From: Negativicutes bacterium
GTDB taxonomy: Bacteria; Bacillota_C; Negativicutes; Sporomusales_B; JARLHX01
Reading direction: 5' to 3'
Assembly (NCBI GenBank): GCA_031292035.1
Contig: JARLHX010000009.1
Location: 1 to 64,000, forward strand
Length of the DNA: 64,000 bases
The translations under genes and the position numbers were made by a program. The notes under the pieces were generated by a model. The model was not told the DNA's origin. It worked only from the letters and a program-made list of their open reading frames with translations, and made no database searches. This document shows positions 7,471-16,435 of the stretch, piece by piece. The number at the start of each line of letters is the position of its first letter. Within the stretch, counting starts at the first letter, position 1.

Positions 7471-8496
7471 ATGAGCAAGAGAATCGTCTGTTTCGGGGAA
7501 ATCATGCTGCGTCTTTCGCCGCCGGGGTATCTGCGGTTTGAGCAGGCGCAAAGCTTTGATGTTGTTTATGGCGGCGGCGAGGCCAACGTAGCTGTGTCGT
7601 TAGCCAACTATGGCCTGGATGCCAGCTTTGTCACCAAGATTCCCGACAATCCCATCGGTCAGGCGGCAGTCAATGAAATGCGCCGCTACGGCGTCGATAC
7701 CAAGTTTATGCTTAAAGGCGGCGAACGTCTGGGGATTTACTATTTGGAAAAGGGTGCATCGCAGCGTCCATCCAAGGTGGTCTATGACCGCAAGTACGCA
7801 TCCATTGGCCAGGCCAAACGGGAGGACTTTAACTGGACCGAGATTTTCGCCGGTGCTGAGTGGTTTCATTTTACCGGAATTACGCCAGCTCTGGGTGATA
7901 ATGTTGCCGAAGCTGTGCTTGATGCCTGTAAAGCTGCCAAGGAAGCCGGACTGACGGTCAGCTGCGACCTGAATTTCCGGAAGAATCTTTGGACCAGCGA
8001 GAAGGCCGGTAAGGTAATGGCCACCTTTATGCCCTATGTCGATGTCTGCATCGCCAATGAGGAGGACGCAGAAAAGGTTTTCGGCATCAAAGCTCCCAAT
8101 ACCGACATTACCGGCGGCAAGCTGAGTCATGACGGCTATAAGGTAGTGGCTGCCAAACTAAAAGAACAATTTGGTTTCAAGACGGTAGCTATCACGCTGC
8201 GGGGCAGCATTTCGGCTTCAGACAACAATTGGGCCGCCATGCTCTTTAAAGACGGTGAATATTATTTTTCCCGCAATTACGCTGTCCATATCGTGGACCG
8301 GGTCGGTGGCGGCGATTCCTTCGGCGCAGGACTGGTTTATGGTTTGCTCAACGGGCTCAGCAACCAGGATACGCTGGAATTTGCCGTGGCGGCTTCCTGC
8401 CTGAAACATTCCATCGAGGGTGATCACAACCATGTCACCGTGAGTGAGGTAAAGACACTGATGGTGGGCGATGGCTCCGGTCGGGTACAACGCTAA
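7471..8496 (+). CDS. kdgK: 2-keto-3-deoxygluconate kinase, PfkB family
   Basis: A 341-residue ribokinase-fold enzyme that phosphorylates KDG with ATP to KDPG for the aldolase encoded just upstream. It has the N-terminal FGEIMLRLSPPG signature, the substrate-lid YGGGEANVA and the C-terminal PfkB signature around GGGDSFGAG with catalytic Asp282. It is clearly preceded by GGAGGAAAAGG. Its length and signatures match KdgK better than fructokinase. Confidence 0.93.
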   Translation: MSKRIVCFGEIMLRLSPPGYLRFEQAQSFDVVYGGGEANVAVSLANYGLDASFVTKIPDNPIGQAAVNEMRRYGVDTKFMLKGGERLGIYYLEKGASQRPSKVVYDRKYASIGQAKREDFNWTEIFAGAEWFHFTGITPALGDNVAEAVLDACKAAKEAGLTVSCDLNFRKNLWTSEKAGKVMATFMPYVDVCIANEEDAEKVFGIKAPNTDITGGKLSHDGYKVVAAKLKEQFGFKTVAITLRGSISASDNNWAAMLFKDGEYYFSRNYAVHIVDRVGGGDSFGAGLVYGLLNGLSNQDTLEFAVAASCLKHSIEGDHNHVTVSEVKTLMVGDGSGRVQR

Positions 8497-8534
8497 GCGG
8501 CAAGGTTATGGTAAGGCACTGACAGGAGAATAAC

Positions 8535-9560
8535 ATGCCAATTACGATTGTGGATGTAGCCCGGCAGGCGGGAGTTTCTAAAAGCACGGTATCGCGCTAT
8601 CTGAATAACAAATATGAGTGCATGAGCGGTGAGACGCGGGAGAGGATCGCTGGGGTGATAGCCGAGCTGGACTATCACCCTAATGCCGTGGCCCGTAGTC
8701 TCAAGCAAAAAAAGACTCATACCGTGGGGGCGATCATCGCCAATATCTTGAACCCCTTTTCGACAAGTGTGATCAGGGGGATCGAGGATTACTGCAAAAA
8801 GTCGGGGTTTAACCTGATTTTATGCAACGCCGACGATGATCCGACCAAGGAAAAAGAATATATCGAGATGCTTACCGCCAAGCAGATTGACGGGTTGATC
8901 ATCAATACCACCGGCCGAAACAACGACATTGTGTGCGCTGTCAACCAGTCTCTGCCGGTGGTGCTGATCGACCGCAAGGTTCCGGAAATCAATATCGACA
9001 CTGTCGCGGTGGATAACATCAAGGGGGCGGCGTTGGCGATCACTCATTTGGTGCGGCAGGGTTATAGGCGCATTGCGATGTTTACCCTGCCTTACGACAG
9101 CATCAGCCCGCGGCGGGAAAGAGTCCAGGGCTACCGACAGGCACTGGCGGAGCATGGCATCGCATTCCAGTCCGAGCTTTTGGTGGAAACTGCCCCGGAG
9201 GCTGAGACTGTCCGCGAAAAGTTGCTTGCCCTGATGGCTGGCAGCCGGGAGCCGTTGGCGATCTTCGGCATGAATAACCTGATGACCATGGCGATCATAA
9301 AGGCGCTGAAGAAGATGAATGTCAACATTCCTCGCGATATCGCCCTTTTAGGCTTTGATGACTGGGAGTGGGCAGAACTGCTTGATCCGCCCATTACTGT
9401 GGTCCGCCAGCCAACCTATCAGATCGGCTGGCGGGCGGCCACATTATTGATCAAACGGGCTAAAAGCCGCGGTCGCCAGCAGCGGCCCTCGCTGGTCGTG
9501 TTTGAACCCGAGCTTGTGGCGCGTCGTTCCTGCCGGGAAGAAGAGCAATTGCCAGAATAA
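8535..9560 (+). CDS. LacI-family transcriptional regulator (probable KdgR)
   Basis: A 341-residue protein. The N-terminal LacI HTH (TIVDVARQAGVSKSTVSRYL, 3-23) and hinge helix (NAVARSLKQKK) are followed by a periplasmic-binding-protein-like effector domain, with the family's LLGFDDWEWAELLDPPITVV segment near residues 273-292. It sits 38 nt after kdgK and is probably co-transcribed. The CG-centred palindrome at 6739-6750 is its best operator candidate. The Gram-positive KDG repressor KdgR belongs to this family; specificity is inferred. Confidence 0.85.
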   Translation: MPITIVDVARQAGVSKSTVSRYLNNKYECMSGETRERIAGVIAELDYHPNAVARSLKQKKTHTVGAIIANILNPFSTSVIRGIEDYCKKSGFNLILCNADDDPTKEKEYIEMLTAKQIDGLIINTTGRNNDIVCAVNQSLPVVLIDRKVPEINIDTVAVDNIKGAALAITHLVRQGYRRIAMFTLPYDSISPRRERVQGYRQALAEHGIAFQSELLVETAPEAETVREKLLALMAGSREPLAIFGMNNLMTMAIIKALKKMNVNIPRDIALLGFDDWEWAELLDPPITVVRQPTYQIGWRAATLLIKRAKSRGRQQRPSLVVFEPELVARRSCREEEQLPE

Positions 9561-9577
9561 GTTTCATATCGTGAATT
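9561..9577. promoter_or_regulatory. Imperfect second copy of the IclR-gene operator
   Basis: GTTTCATATCGTGAATT matches the perfect site 91 nt downstream at most positions. Two copies around a promoter suggest a looped or cooperative operator. Confidence 0.35.
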
Positions 9578-9650
9578 ATTATTTCGTTTTAATGGATTGA
9601 GGCAGGAAATTCACTGAATATAGGCTAAATTTTCTTCTATAGCGAAATTA

Positions 9651-9669
9651 CGTTTCATAATGTGAAACG
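9651..9669. promoter_or_regulatory. Palindromic operator upstream of the IclR gene
   Basis: CGTTTCA-TAATG-TGAAACG is a perfect 7-bp inverted repeat 19 nt before the start codon. It resembles the TGAAAC/GTTTCA half-sites of enterobacterial IclR-type KdgR, suggesting autoregulation. Confidence 0.6.
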
Positions 9670-9687
9670 ATAGAGTAAGGAAAAAAC

Positions 9688-10455
9688 ATGCGGCAAAATG
9701 TTTTGAAGGTGCAAGTCCTGCAAAGAGCAGTCGATATTTTAGAGATTATCGGCGCCGATTCCGGGCCGGTTAGTCTCAAACGGATTACCGAGCTGGTGGG
9801 TTTGCCGAAATCAACGGTATATCGTCTTCTGACCAACCTTGAGGCGCGGGGGCTTGTTTCCTGCGGCAACGACGGCGGGTATCGTCTGGGTTTGAGCTTT
9901 TTGCTTTTGGGACAACGGGCGGAAAAAGGCTTTGAAATCAAGCGCCTGGCTCGGCCGTATATGCAGAAACTAAACGAGATATTTTCCGAATCGGTCCATC
10001 TTGGCGTGCTGCATAAAAACCGCGTTTTGTACGTGGATTCGATTGACAGTCCGCATGCCATCAGGCTGGTTGCCAGAATCGGCGGCACGAACATGGTGCA
10101 TTGCACGGCGCTGGGCAAGGTGCTCCTGATCTTGCACAGTGATGAGGAGATACGGCAAATCCTGGTGGCGGAGGGAATGGAGCAACGAACCCCTTATTCA
10201 CTGCTTTTGCCGCAGGCTTATCTTGAGGAAATGGAAGAGGTTCGCCGCCGCGGGTTTGCTCTTGATGACCGGGAAAGCGGCGAGGACTGTTTTTGCATCG
10301 GGGCGCCGATTTACAGTCCCTTGGGCCAGGTGGTAGCGGCAATCAGTGTTTCTGGTCCGACCTCGCGGATGTCACGGCCCTTGGCTCAGACTCACATCGC
10401 GCCAAAGCTGCTGGAAGTCACCAAGGCGCTGTCAAAAGCCTTAGGCTGTCAATAA
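9688..10455 (+). CDS. IclR-family transcriptional regulator
   Basis: A 255-residue protein with winged HTH (about 5-65: LQRAVDILEII, then LPKSTVYRLLTNLEARGLV) and an IclR effector domain containing GTNMVHCTALGKVLL and a C-terminal AISVSGPTSRM. It precedes the TRAP transporter and dehydrogenase genes, so it probably controls uronate uptake and oxidation. KdgR of enterobacteria is an IclR member sensing KDG; the same ligand is plausible here but not shown. Confidence 0.88.
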   Translation: MRQNVLKVQVLQRAVDILEIIGADSGPVSLKRITELVGLPKSTVYRLLTNLEARGLVSCGNDGGYRLGLSFLLLGQRAEKGFEIKRLARPYMQKLNEIFSESVHLGVLHKNRVLYVDSIDSPHAIRLVARIGGTNMVHCTALGKVLLILHSDEEIRQILVAEGMEQRTPYSLLLPQAYLEEMEEVRRRGFALDDRESGEDCFCIGAPIYSPLGQVVAAISVSGPTSRMSRPLAQTHIAPKLLEVTKALSKALGCQ

Positions 10456-10539
10456 AACTGAATCATATCTGGAGGTGACGGGGAAAGGGTAATTGCTGGA
10501 TTGCTATTACAAAAAATGAGGGGGTTTGGTGGAGTGAAA

Positions 10540-11553
10540 ATGTTCGGAAAAGCTAAGATTATGGCCATTGTTATTTTAGTGGTATTCGCTGCCATGGTGC
10601 TGTTGGCCGGCTGCGGTCAAAAACCGGCTGCTCAGTCTGAGGGACCAAAATACAAGTTGCGTCTGGCCACTCAGCTGCCGGAATCGCATCCGGTGGCGGC
10701 GGCGGCTCTGGTTTATGCCAAGAAAGTAAAAGAGAGAAGTAAAGGCGAAATCGAAATCACGGTATTCAACAACGGCACCCTTGGGCAGGAGCGCGATCTG
10801 GTCGAAGGGATGAAGATGGGAACTATTGACATGGCCAACGTTAACGCGGCGCTGATGGTCAGCTTCGCCCCGCGGTGGCAGGTTTTCAGTCTGCCTTACA
10901 TCTTCCAGTCGGAAGAGCATATGAACAAGGTTGTCAACGGTCCGATCGGCCAAGATCTCTTTAAGGAACTGGAAAAGAGCGGCTTAAAAGGGATGGCTTA
11001 TCAGTGGAGCGGTTTCCGCAGCATTACGGCCAAGAAAGCCGTGAATACACCCGAGGACCTTAAAGGTTTGAAAATCCGTACCATGCCGTCGAAGGTTATG
11101 GTTGATGCCCTTAACGCCATGGGCGCCATTGCTACGCCGATGGATCAGGGTGCGGTTTACAATGCACTGCAATCCGGCGTACTGGACGGCTGGGAAAACA
11201 ATCCGGCGACCGTCGTTGCCTTCAAAATGAACGAGGTGGCGCCGTTCTTCTCCTATACCAATCATTTTGCCGCCCCCAACATCATGCTGATGAGTCTCAA
11301 ATCCTTGGAAAAATTGCCGCCTGACGTGCAGAAAATTTTATTGGATGTAGGCGCGGAGTCCCAGAAAGATGAAAGCGATATCTTCCATCAAAACGAAAAA
11401 GAGAATGTGGAAAAACTCACCGCCGCCGGTATGAAATTCAATCAGGTTGATACCACGCCGTTCTATGAGCGGGCGAAACCCATCTGGAAATCGGTCGAAG
11501 ATGTTGTCGGCAAGCAACTGCTTGATGATATCGACAAATTACGCAGCAAGTAG
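10540..11553 (+). CDS. dctP: TRAP transporter substrate-binding lipoprotein (DctP type)
   Basis: A 337-residue extracytoplasmic solute receptor. The signal peptide ends in a lipobox (LLAGC, Cys near residue 24). The mature protein shows the DctP pattern: LRLATQLPESHPV, the conserved ligand-carboxylate Arg in GLKIRTMPS, and SGVLDGWENN. ATG 10540 is chosen because GGTGGAGTG lies just upstream and the signal peptide begins there. Genomic context argues for uronate or aldonate ligands. In a diderm the lipoprotein would face the periplasm. Confidence 0.92.
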   Translation: MFGKAKIMAIVILVVFAAMVLLAGCGQKPAAQSEGPKYKLRLATQLPESHPVAAAALVYAKKVKERSKGEIEITVFNNGTLGQERDLVEGMKMGTIDMANVNAALMVSFAPRWQVFSLPYIFQSEEHMNKVVNGPIGQDLFKELEKSGLKGMAYQWSGFRSITAKKAVNTPEDLKGLKIRTMPSKVMVDALNAMGAIATPMDQGAVYNALQSGVLDGWENNPATVVAFKMNEVAPFFSYTNHFAAPNIMLMSLKSLEKLPPDVQKILLDVGAESQKDESDIFHQNEKENVEKLTAAGMKFNQVDTTPFYERAKPIWKSVEDVVGKQLLDDIDKLRSK

Positions 11554-11562
11554 TTAGGTTTT

Positions 11563-11594
11563 GGCGATAAGGTTGGCATGCCAACCTTATCGCC
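11563..11594. other. Perfect 32-nt palindrome between dctP and dctQM
   Basis: GGCGATAAGGTTGGC followed by its complement gives 16 self-complementary base pairs. No T-run follows on the plus strand. It probably forms an mRNA hairpin that stabilises the dctP message or partly stops transcription. Confidence 0.7.
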
Positions 11595-11616
11595 ACCTTA
11601 ATACACGGAGGGTTTA

Positions 11617-13464
11617 ATGATCATGACTGACATTCTGCGGACTGTGAGCGACCGGATCAACAAGGCGGCGACAGGACTCTTGATTGTGGCTGCCTTTACC
11701 ATGGTCACCGCGGTATTCTTGCAGGTTATTTTTCGCTATATATTGAAAATGCCGCTGTCCTGGTCGGAAGAACTAGCGCGGTATGCCTTTATGTGGACGA
11801 CATTTTTGGGTGCGTCGGTGGCACTGCGGCAAAATTCGTTGCCCAATATCACCCTGGGGCTCAAGTTTTTTCCGGCTAAGATTCGGCCGTACTTATACCT
11901 GGTCACCAATGGCTTGTCGCTGCTGTTTTGTTATCATGTGATAGTCCAGGGAACAAAACTGACGCTCGCCGTGGTGCCTGATAAAACGCCGGGGCTGGAT
12001 TTTACCATTTCGTGGGCGTATGCCGCCCTGCCGGTCGGGGCCTTGTTTATGCTGATCCATATTCTTTATCTGGTGGCGGAGGAGTCCCGTGAAAAACTGG
12101 GCAGTCCGCTGCTCGGAATCGGCCTTATCGCGGTGATTGCCGCCGGCATTTCCTTTTTGGTCAGTATGCCGATACCGGGACTCAATTATCTACTGGTTGT
12201 TCTATTGCTGCTGTTTTTCGCCCTGGGGGTTCCGATCGCCATTGCGCTGGCCCTGCTAACCGTGGTCGCGTTTTCGTCTTTGGGCGATTTTCCGCTGACG
12301 GTTATTCCCCAGCGGATGTTTGTCGGGCTCGATTCCTTTACCTTGATGGCTGTGCCCTTCTTCATGCTAGCCGGCGCCATCATGCACTCCGGCGGTATTG
12401 CCCTCAGGCTGGTCAATTTCGCCAGCTCTTTAGTGGGATGGATTCGCGGCGGCCTGATCCCGGCCAACGTGTTGGCCAGTATCATTTTTGCCGATATGTC
12501 CGGGTCGGCGGCTTCCGATACGGCGGCGATCGGCAATGTCATGTTGCCGGGAATGGTCAAACGCGGGTATGAAAAGAAATTCGTTACTGCCCTTCAGGCG
12601 GCGGCCGGGTCGTTGGGCGTCCAGTTCCCCCCCAGTTCGGGCATGCTGCTGTTTGCCTTCGTGGCCAATGTTTCGGTTGCTCACCTGTTTATGGCTTCGT
12701 TTATTCCCGGCTTCCTTGTTGCCGCTTCCTTTGCCGTCACCGGTCTGATCATCGCCCGTCGGCGCAATTATCCGGCCGAGCCTTGGGTGGGATTCAAGAA
12801 TCTGGGCAAGGCTTTCTTGCATTCGATCTGGGCGTTGCTTGCGCCGCTCATTATTCTCGGCGGGATTCTCGGCGGAATTTTTACTGCAACCGAGGCTGGG
12901 GTGGTTGCAGTGGTTTACAGTCTGATTGTCAGCATCTTTTTTTACCGGGAGATGCCAATCAAGAGTTTGCCTGCCGTAATCACTACCGGAGCGGTCAATA
13001 CCTCCAGGGTCATGTTTATCGCGTCAGCCGGAATGCTGCTGGGCTGGTACCTGGCTTCGCAGCAGATACCCCAGGACATAGCCGCCGGTTTGTTCAGTAT
13101 AACAAGTGATCCTTTCTGGCTGCTGGTGATTGTCAACCTGTTCCTGATCGCCATTCACACTGTGCTGGAAACCGGAACGACCATCCTAGTGGTTATTCCT
13201 ATCCTGCTTCCCGCCATGCTGGCGGCAGGGGTGGACCCCATCCATTTCGGAATTATCGTTGCCATCAATTCAGCTTTGGGGATGATTTTGCCGCCTATCG
13301 GCATTTGTCTGTTCGTCTCCTCAGCGATCACCAATATTACCCTGGAAGAGGTAACCAAGGCGGTTTGGCCGTTTGCGCTGGCGAACCTGGCCATTTTGTC
13401 CCTGGTGACCGCTTGCCCCTGGATTGTCAAAATTTTGCCGGCGGCGTTCGGGATGATCAAATAG
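11617..13464 (+). CDS. Fused TRAP transporter permease, DctQ-DctM
   Basis: A 615-residue membrane protein. Residues 1 to about 150 form the four-helix DctQ part (MPLSWSEELARYAFMW motif). After a linker, residues about 190-610 form the DctM part with many helices, including LMAVPFFMLAGAIM, IIFADMSGSAASDTAAIG and ILPPIGICLFV. It uses ion gradients to import the acid bound by the upstream DctP. It starts at ATG 11617 after CGGAGGG. Q-M fusions are known in the family. Confidence 0.92.
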   Translation: MIMTDILRTVSDRINKAATGLLIVAAFTMVTAVFLQVIFRYILKMPLSWSEELARYAFMWTTFLGASVALRQNSLPNITLGLKFFPAKIRPYLYLVTNGLSLLFCYHVIVQGTKLTLAVVPDKTPGLDFTISWAYAALPVGALFMLIHILYLVAEESREKLGSPLLGIGLIAVIAAGISFLVSMPIPGLNYLLVVLLLLFFALGVPIAIALALLTVVAFSSLGDFPLTVIPQRMFVGLDSFTLMAVPFFMLAGAIMHSGGIALRLVNFASSLVGWIRGGLIPANVLASIIFADMSGSAASDTAAIGNVMLPGMVKRGYEKKFVTALQAAAGSLGVQFPPSSGMLLFAFVANVSVAHLFMASFIPGFLVAASFAVTGLIIARRRNYPAEPWVGFKNLGKAFLHSIWALLAPLIILGGILGGIFTATEAGVVAVVYSLIVSIFFYREMPIKSLPAVITTGAVNTSRVMFIASAGMLLGWYLASQQIPQDIAAGLFSITSDPFWLLVIVNLFLIAIHTVLETGTTILVVIPILLPAMLAAGVDPIHFGIIVAINSALGMILPPIGICLFVSSAITNITLEEVTKAVWPFALANLAILSLVTACPWIVKILPAAFGMIK

Positions 13465-13495
13465 AAAGCCGCAAACGGAAAAGGAGTGGAAGACA

Positions 13496-14512
13496 GTGAA
13501 AGTTGCTGTATTGTATGGTCCCCATGATTTAAGAATTGATGAAAAGCCGATCCCTGCGCTGACTGGCGCCGATAGTGTGCTGATCAAAGTGAAGGCGGTG
13601 GGAATTTGCGGTTCTGACGTGCATGCCTATCATGGCAAGCTGGCGACCGTGACCTTCCCCCGGGTGATCGGTCACGAGGTGGTGGGTGAAGCGGTCGAGG
13701 TCGGCAGCGCGGTTCGCACCATCCAGGCTGGTGATCATGTGGTGGTCGACCCGGTAGTTAGCTGTGGCCAGTGTCCAGCTTGTCGCGCCGGCCGTCACAA
13801 TGTCTGCCGTGATGTAAAGTGTATCGGCGTGGCCTGTGAGGGCGGCTTGGCCGAATATATCGTTTTCCCCGAAGCGAGTGTACATAAATTGCCGTCTGAG
13901 CTGGCGTGGCGGGATGCTGTATTGGCTGAGCCTTATACTATTGCCGCCCAGGTGGTCAGCCGCGGTCAGGTGACGGCTGATGACAAGATGCTGGTTATGG
14001 GAGCCGGGCCGATCGGCCTGGTGATTCTCCAGGCCGCAAAACGGTTGGGCGCCACAGTGCTGATTACCGACCTTGCGGACAGCCGCTTGGCACTGGCTGG
14101 CCGACTGGATGCCGACGTGACGGTCAATCCGGCCAAACAGGACCTGGCCAAGGCCATCCACGATTTTACCGGAGGTTACGGTGTGGATGTGGCGGTGGAT
14201 GCCGTCGGTGTGCCGGCGCTATTTGAGCAGGCGGTTGAGTTTGCCGCTCCGGCGGGGCGGGTTGTCATTATTGGCTTCAATCCGGCCGCAGCACAGATCC
14301 CGGAACTTCCTATCACCCGCAAGGAACTGGATATTCGCGGCTCACGGATGAATGCCGGTAAAATGCCGGAGGTGGTCGGCTGGATCGCCGCAGGCGAAGT
14401 GCAGACAGGCCCGCTGGTTTCGCACGAATATGCTCTTGTCGATCTGCAAAAGGCCTTTGATGTGTTGGACAGCGAGCCGGAAAAGGCTTGTAAAATAGTA
14501 ATTACATTATAA
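13496..14512 (+). CDS. Zinc-dependent medium-chain dehydrogenase (sugar-acid/polyol type)
   Basis: A 338-residue MDR-family oxidoreductase. Catalytic zinc ligands are Cys38 (GICGSD) and His60-Glu61 (GHE). Structural zinc cysteines are at about 90, 93, 96 and 104. The Rossmann motif is GAGPIG. It resembles L-threonine, sorbitol and L-galactonate/idonate dehydrogenases. Sitting between a uronate-type TRAP transporter and kduD, it most likely oxidises a hexonate such as L-galactonate or L-gulonate; this is inferred. The start is GTG 13496 after GGAGTGG. Confidence 0.85.
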   Translation: MKVAVLYGPHDLRIDEKPIPALTGADSVLIKVKAVGICGSDVHAYHGKLATVTFPRVIGHEVVGEAVEVGSAVRTIQAGDHVVVDPVVSCGQCPACRAGRHNVCRDVKCIGVACEGGLAEYIVFPEASVHKLPSELAWRDAVLAEPYTIAAQVVSRGQVTADDKMLVMGAGPIGLVILQAAKRLGATVLITDLADSRLALAGRLDADVTVNPAKQDLAKAIHDFTGGYGVDVAVDAVGVPALFEQAVEFAAPAGRVVIIGFNPAAAQIPELPITRKELDIRGSRMNAGKMPEVVGWIAAGEVQTGPLVSHEYALVDLQKAFDVLDSEPEKACKIVITL

Positions 14513-14527
14513 ATGGAGGGACGTACA

Positions 14528-15289
14528 ATGATACTCGACAAATTTTCGCTTGCAGGTAAGACGGCAATTATTACCGGTGCCAGCCGGGGGCTGGGAGAAG
14601 GCATGGCTCTTGGACTGGCCGAAGCCGGAGCCGATGTAGTGGTGGTTGCCAGCAGCAGCAAGGTAAATGACACCGCGGAAAAAATCAAGGCGCTGGGCAA
14701 ACGGAGCATCGCCATTCAGGCCGATCTTGGCAGCATCAAACCAATACCCGGCATTATTGCCGAGACGCTGGCTACATTTGGCAAGGTTGATATCCTTGTC
14801 AATTGCGCAGGAATTATCCGGCGGGCGCCAGCCATTGAGTTTTCCGAGAAGGATTGGGATGACGTAATCAACGTCAATCAAAAGGCGCTGTTTTTTATGT
14901 GCCAGGCTGCAGCCAAAGAAATGGCCAAACAAGGCAAAGGCAAGATCGTCAATATTGCCTCACTGCTTTCTTTCCAGGGCGGCATTATTGTGCCTTCCTA
15001 TACCGCAAGCAAATCAGCGGTGGCGGGACTGACTAAGGCCCTGGCCAATGAGTGGGCCGCGCTGAACATCAATGTCAATGGCATCGCCCCTGGCTATATG
15101 GCCACCGAGATGACCGAGGCTCTGCAAAAGAGCGCCGAGCGGGCGCCGACTATCCTGGCGAGGATTCCCCAGGGACGGTGGGGTACGCCGGAAGATATGA
15201 AAGGTGCGGTAGTCTATCTGGCATCCGAAGCGTCAGACTATCTTCAGGGACATGTGATTGTGGTGGACGGAGGTTGGATGGGCCGCTAA
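14528..15289 (+). CDS. kduD: 2-deoxy-D-gluconate 3-dehydrogenase / 2,5-diketo-3-deoxygluconate reductase, SDR family
   Basis: A 253-residue short-chain dehydrogenase that reduces the KduI product to KDG with NAD(P)H. The cofactor motif is TGASRGLGEG, followed by NCAGI, a catalytic Ser in NIASLLSF, and Tyr158-Lys162 (YTASK). It begins MILDKFSLAGKTAI like known KduD. ATG 14528 is chosen because GGAGGG is 7 nt upstream; an ATG at 14513 overlaps the previous stop. It is co-transcribed with the dehydrogenase before it. Confidence 0.92.
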   Translation: MILDKFSLAGKTAIITGASRGLGEGMALGLAEAGADVVVVASSSKVNDTAEKIKALGKRSIAIQADLGSIKPIPGIIAETLATFGKVDILVNCAGIIRRAPAIEFSEKDWDDVINVNQKALFFMCQAAAKEMAKQGKGKIVNIASLLSFQGGIIVPSYTASKSAVAGLTKALANEWAALNINVNGIAPGYMATEMTEALQKSAERAPTILARIPQGRWGTPEDMKGAVVYLASEASDYLQGHVIVVDGGWMGR

Positions 15290-15360
15290 TCGGCCGGGTT
15301 TATTACCATACCCTGCTATTTTTGTTCGTACGGTAAATAGTTAAGGGGGGTATTGGAAGA

Positions 15361-16263
15361 GTGAAGCGTGTTTTGTTGGCGACTTTGGTATGTCTATTTC
15401 TGTTGAGCGTGTCGGCTCTGGCCGCCTCTCCCGGCGATGTGATCGGTGACAAATCGCTGATCGACACCAAGTATGACAAGGGGATGGTCATCGGGCTGGA
15501 TGAGTTTTATGCCAGCCATCCTCTGAAGGCTGGCGAAGCCACCCGCGGTGACGTGGTGTTCGAATCGCCTCGCTGTCAAGTCGTGATTGTGACCAACCAC
15601 GGCCCGTTGATCGGACTGCATTATCATCAGTCCGCCGATGAAATCGTCTATGTCCACAAAGGCAAAGGCGAAATGTATATCGACGGAAAATGGATTCCGG
15701 TAAAAGCTGGCGATCTCCATTTCAATCCCCGCGGCGTGATTCACGCCACCCGGGTTGTCGGTAACGAAGATCTGCAGGTATACTCAATTTTTACTCCACC
15801 CCAAGCCGGCGGCAACGATAAAATGTTTATTGATTCTCCCCAGTCACTGGCCGTGCCAGGCGACGTTGTCGGCAGCTGGTCTTTGCTTGATACGAAATTT
15901 GAAAAAGGGCAGGTCGTCAGTCTTCCCGAATTTTATGCCAGCCATCCCCTGAAGGCCGGCGAAGCCACCCGCGGCGATGTAGTATTTGAATCGCCGCGTA
16001 GCCAGATCGTGGTAGTGACTAACCACGGCCCGCTCATTGGGCTGCACTACCACCAGTCGGCCGAAGAAATTGTCTTTGTCTATAAGGGGCAGGGAGAAAT
16101 GTATATCGGCGGGAAATGGGTTCCGGTCAAAGCTGGCGACCTTCATATCAATCCGCGGGGCGTCATCCACGCCACCCGGGTTGTCGGCAACGAAGATATG
16201 CAGGTTTTCTCGGTATTCTGTCCGCCCCAGGCCAATGGAAATGATAAGGTGTTTATAAAATAG
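15361..16263 (+). CDS. Exported tandem double-cupin protein
   Basis: A 300-residue protein with a signal peptide (about 1-21, ending SALAA) and two cupin domains of about 140 residues each (22-161 and 162-300). Each domain has the full metal site: GLHYHQSA-EIV (His, His, Glu) and NPRGVIHA (last His). The two halves are also very similar at nucleotide level, a recent internal duplication. It starts at GTG. Its place after kduD suggests extracytoplasmic handling of uronates, perhaps like the single-cupin KdgF that linearises unsaturated uronates. That function is inferred, not shown. Confidence 0.8.
   Translation: MKRVLLATLVCLFLLSVSALAASPGDVIGDKSLIDTKYDKGMVIGLDEFYASHPLKAGEATRGDVVFESPRCQVVIVTNHGPLIGLHYHQSADEIVYVHKGKGEMYIDGKWIPVKAGDLHFNPRGVIHATRVVGNEDLQVYSIFTPPQAGGNDKMFIDSPQSLAVPGDVVGSWSLLDTKFEKGQVVSLPEFYASHPLKAGEATRGDVVFESPRSQIVVVTNHGPLIGLHYHQSAEEIVFVYKGQGEMYIGGKWVPVKAGDLHINPRGVIHATRVVGNEDMQVFSVFCPPQANGNDKVFIK
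15430..16255 (+). repeat. Internal tandem duplication, about 420-nt period
   Basis: The segment around 15523 recurs around 15943 at roughly four matches in five by eye, encoding the two cupin domains. Differences are mostly at third codon positions. Confidence 0.8.
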
Positions 16264-16435
16264 GCTGATTATTGTGATGTACCGTACGAACATACTATGA
16301 AGCGAGAGTGTCTCGCTTCTTTTGTTTTGAGTGGGGATCATAGGAATATACAGGGGTTTGGGGCCCAGTGTCGAAATCATGAAAAACAGCAGGTTATTAT
16401 CAAGCAGATGTTGACTGTATCAAGGAGGAGTTTTT

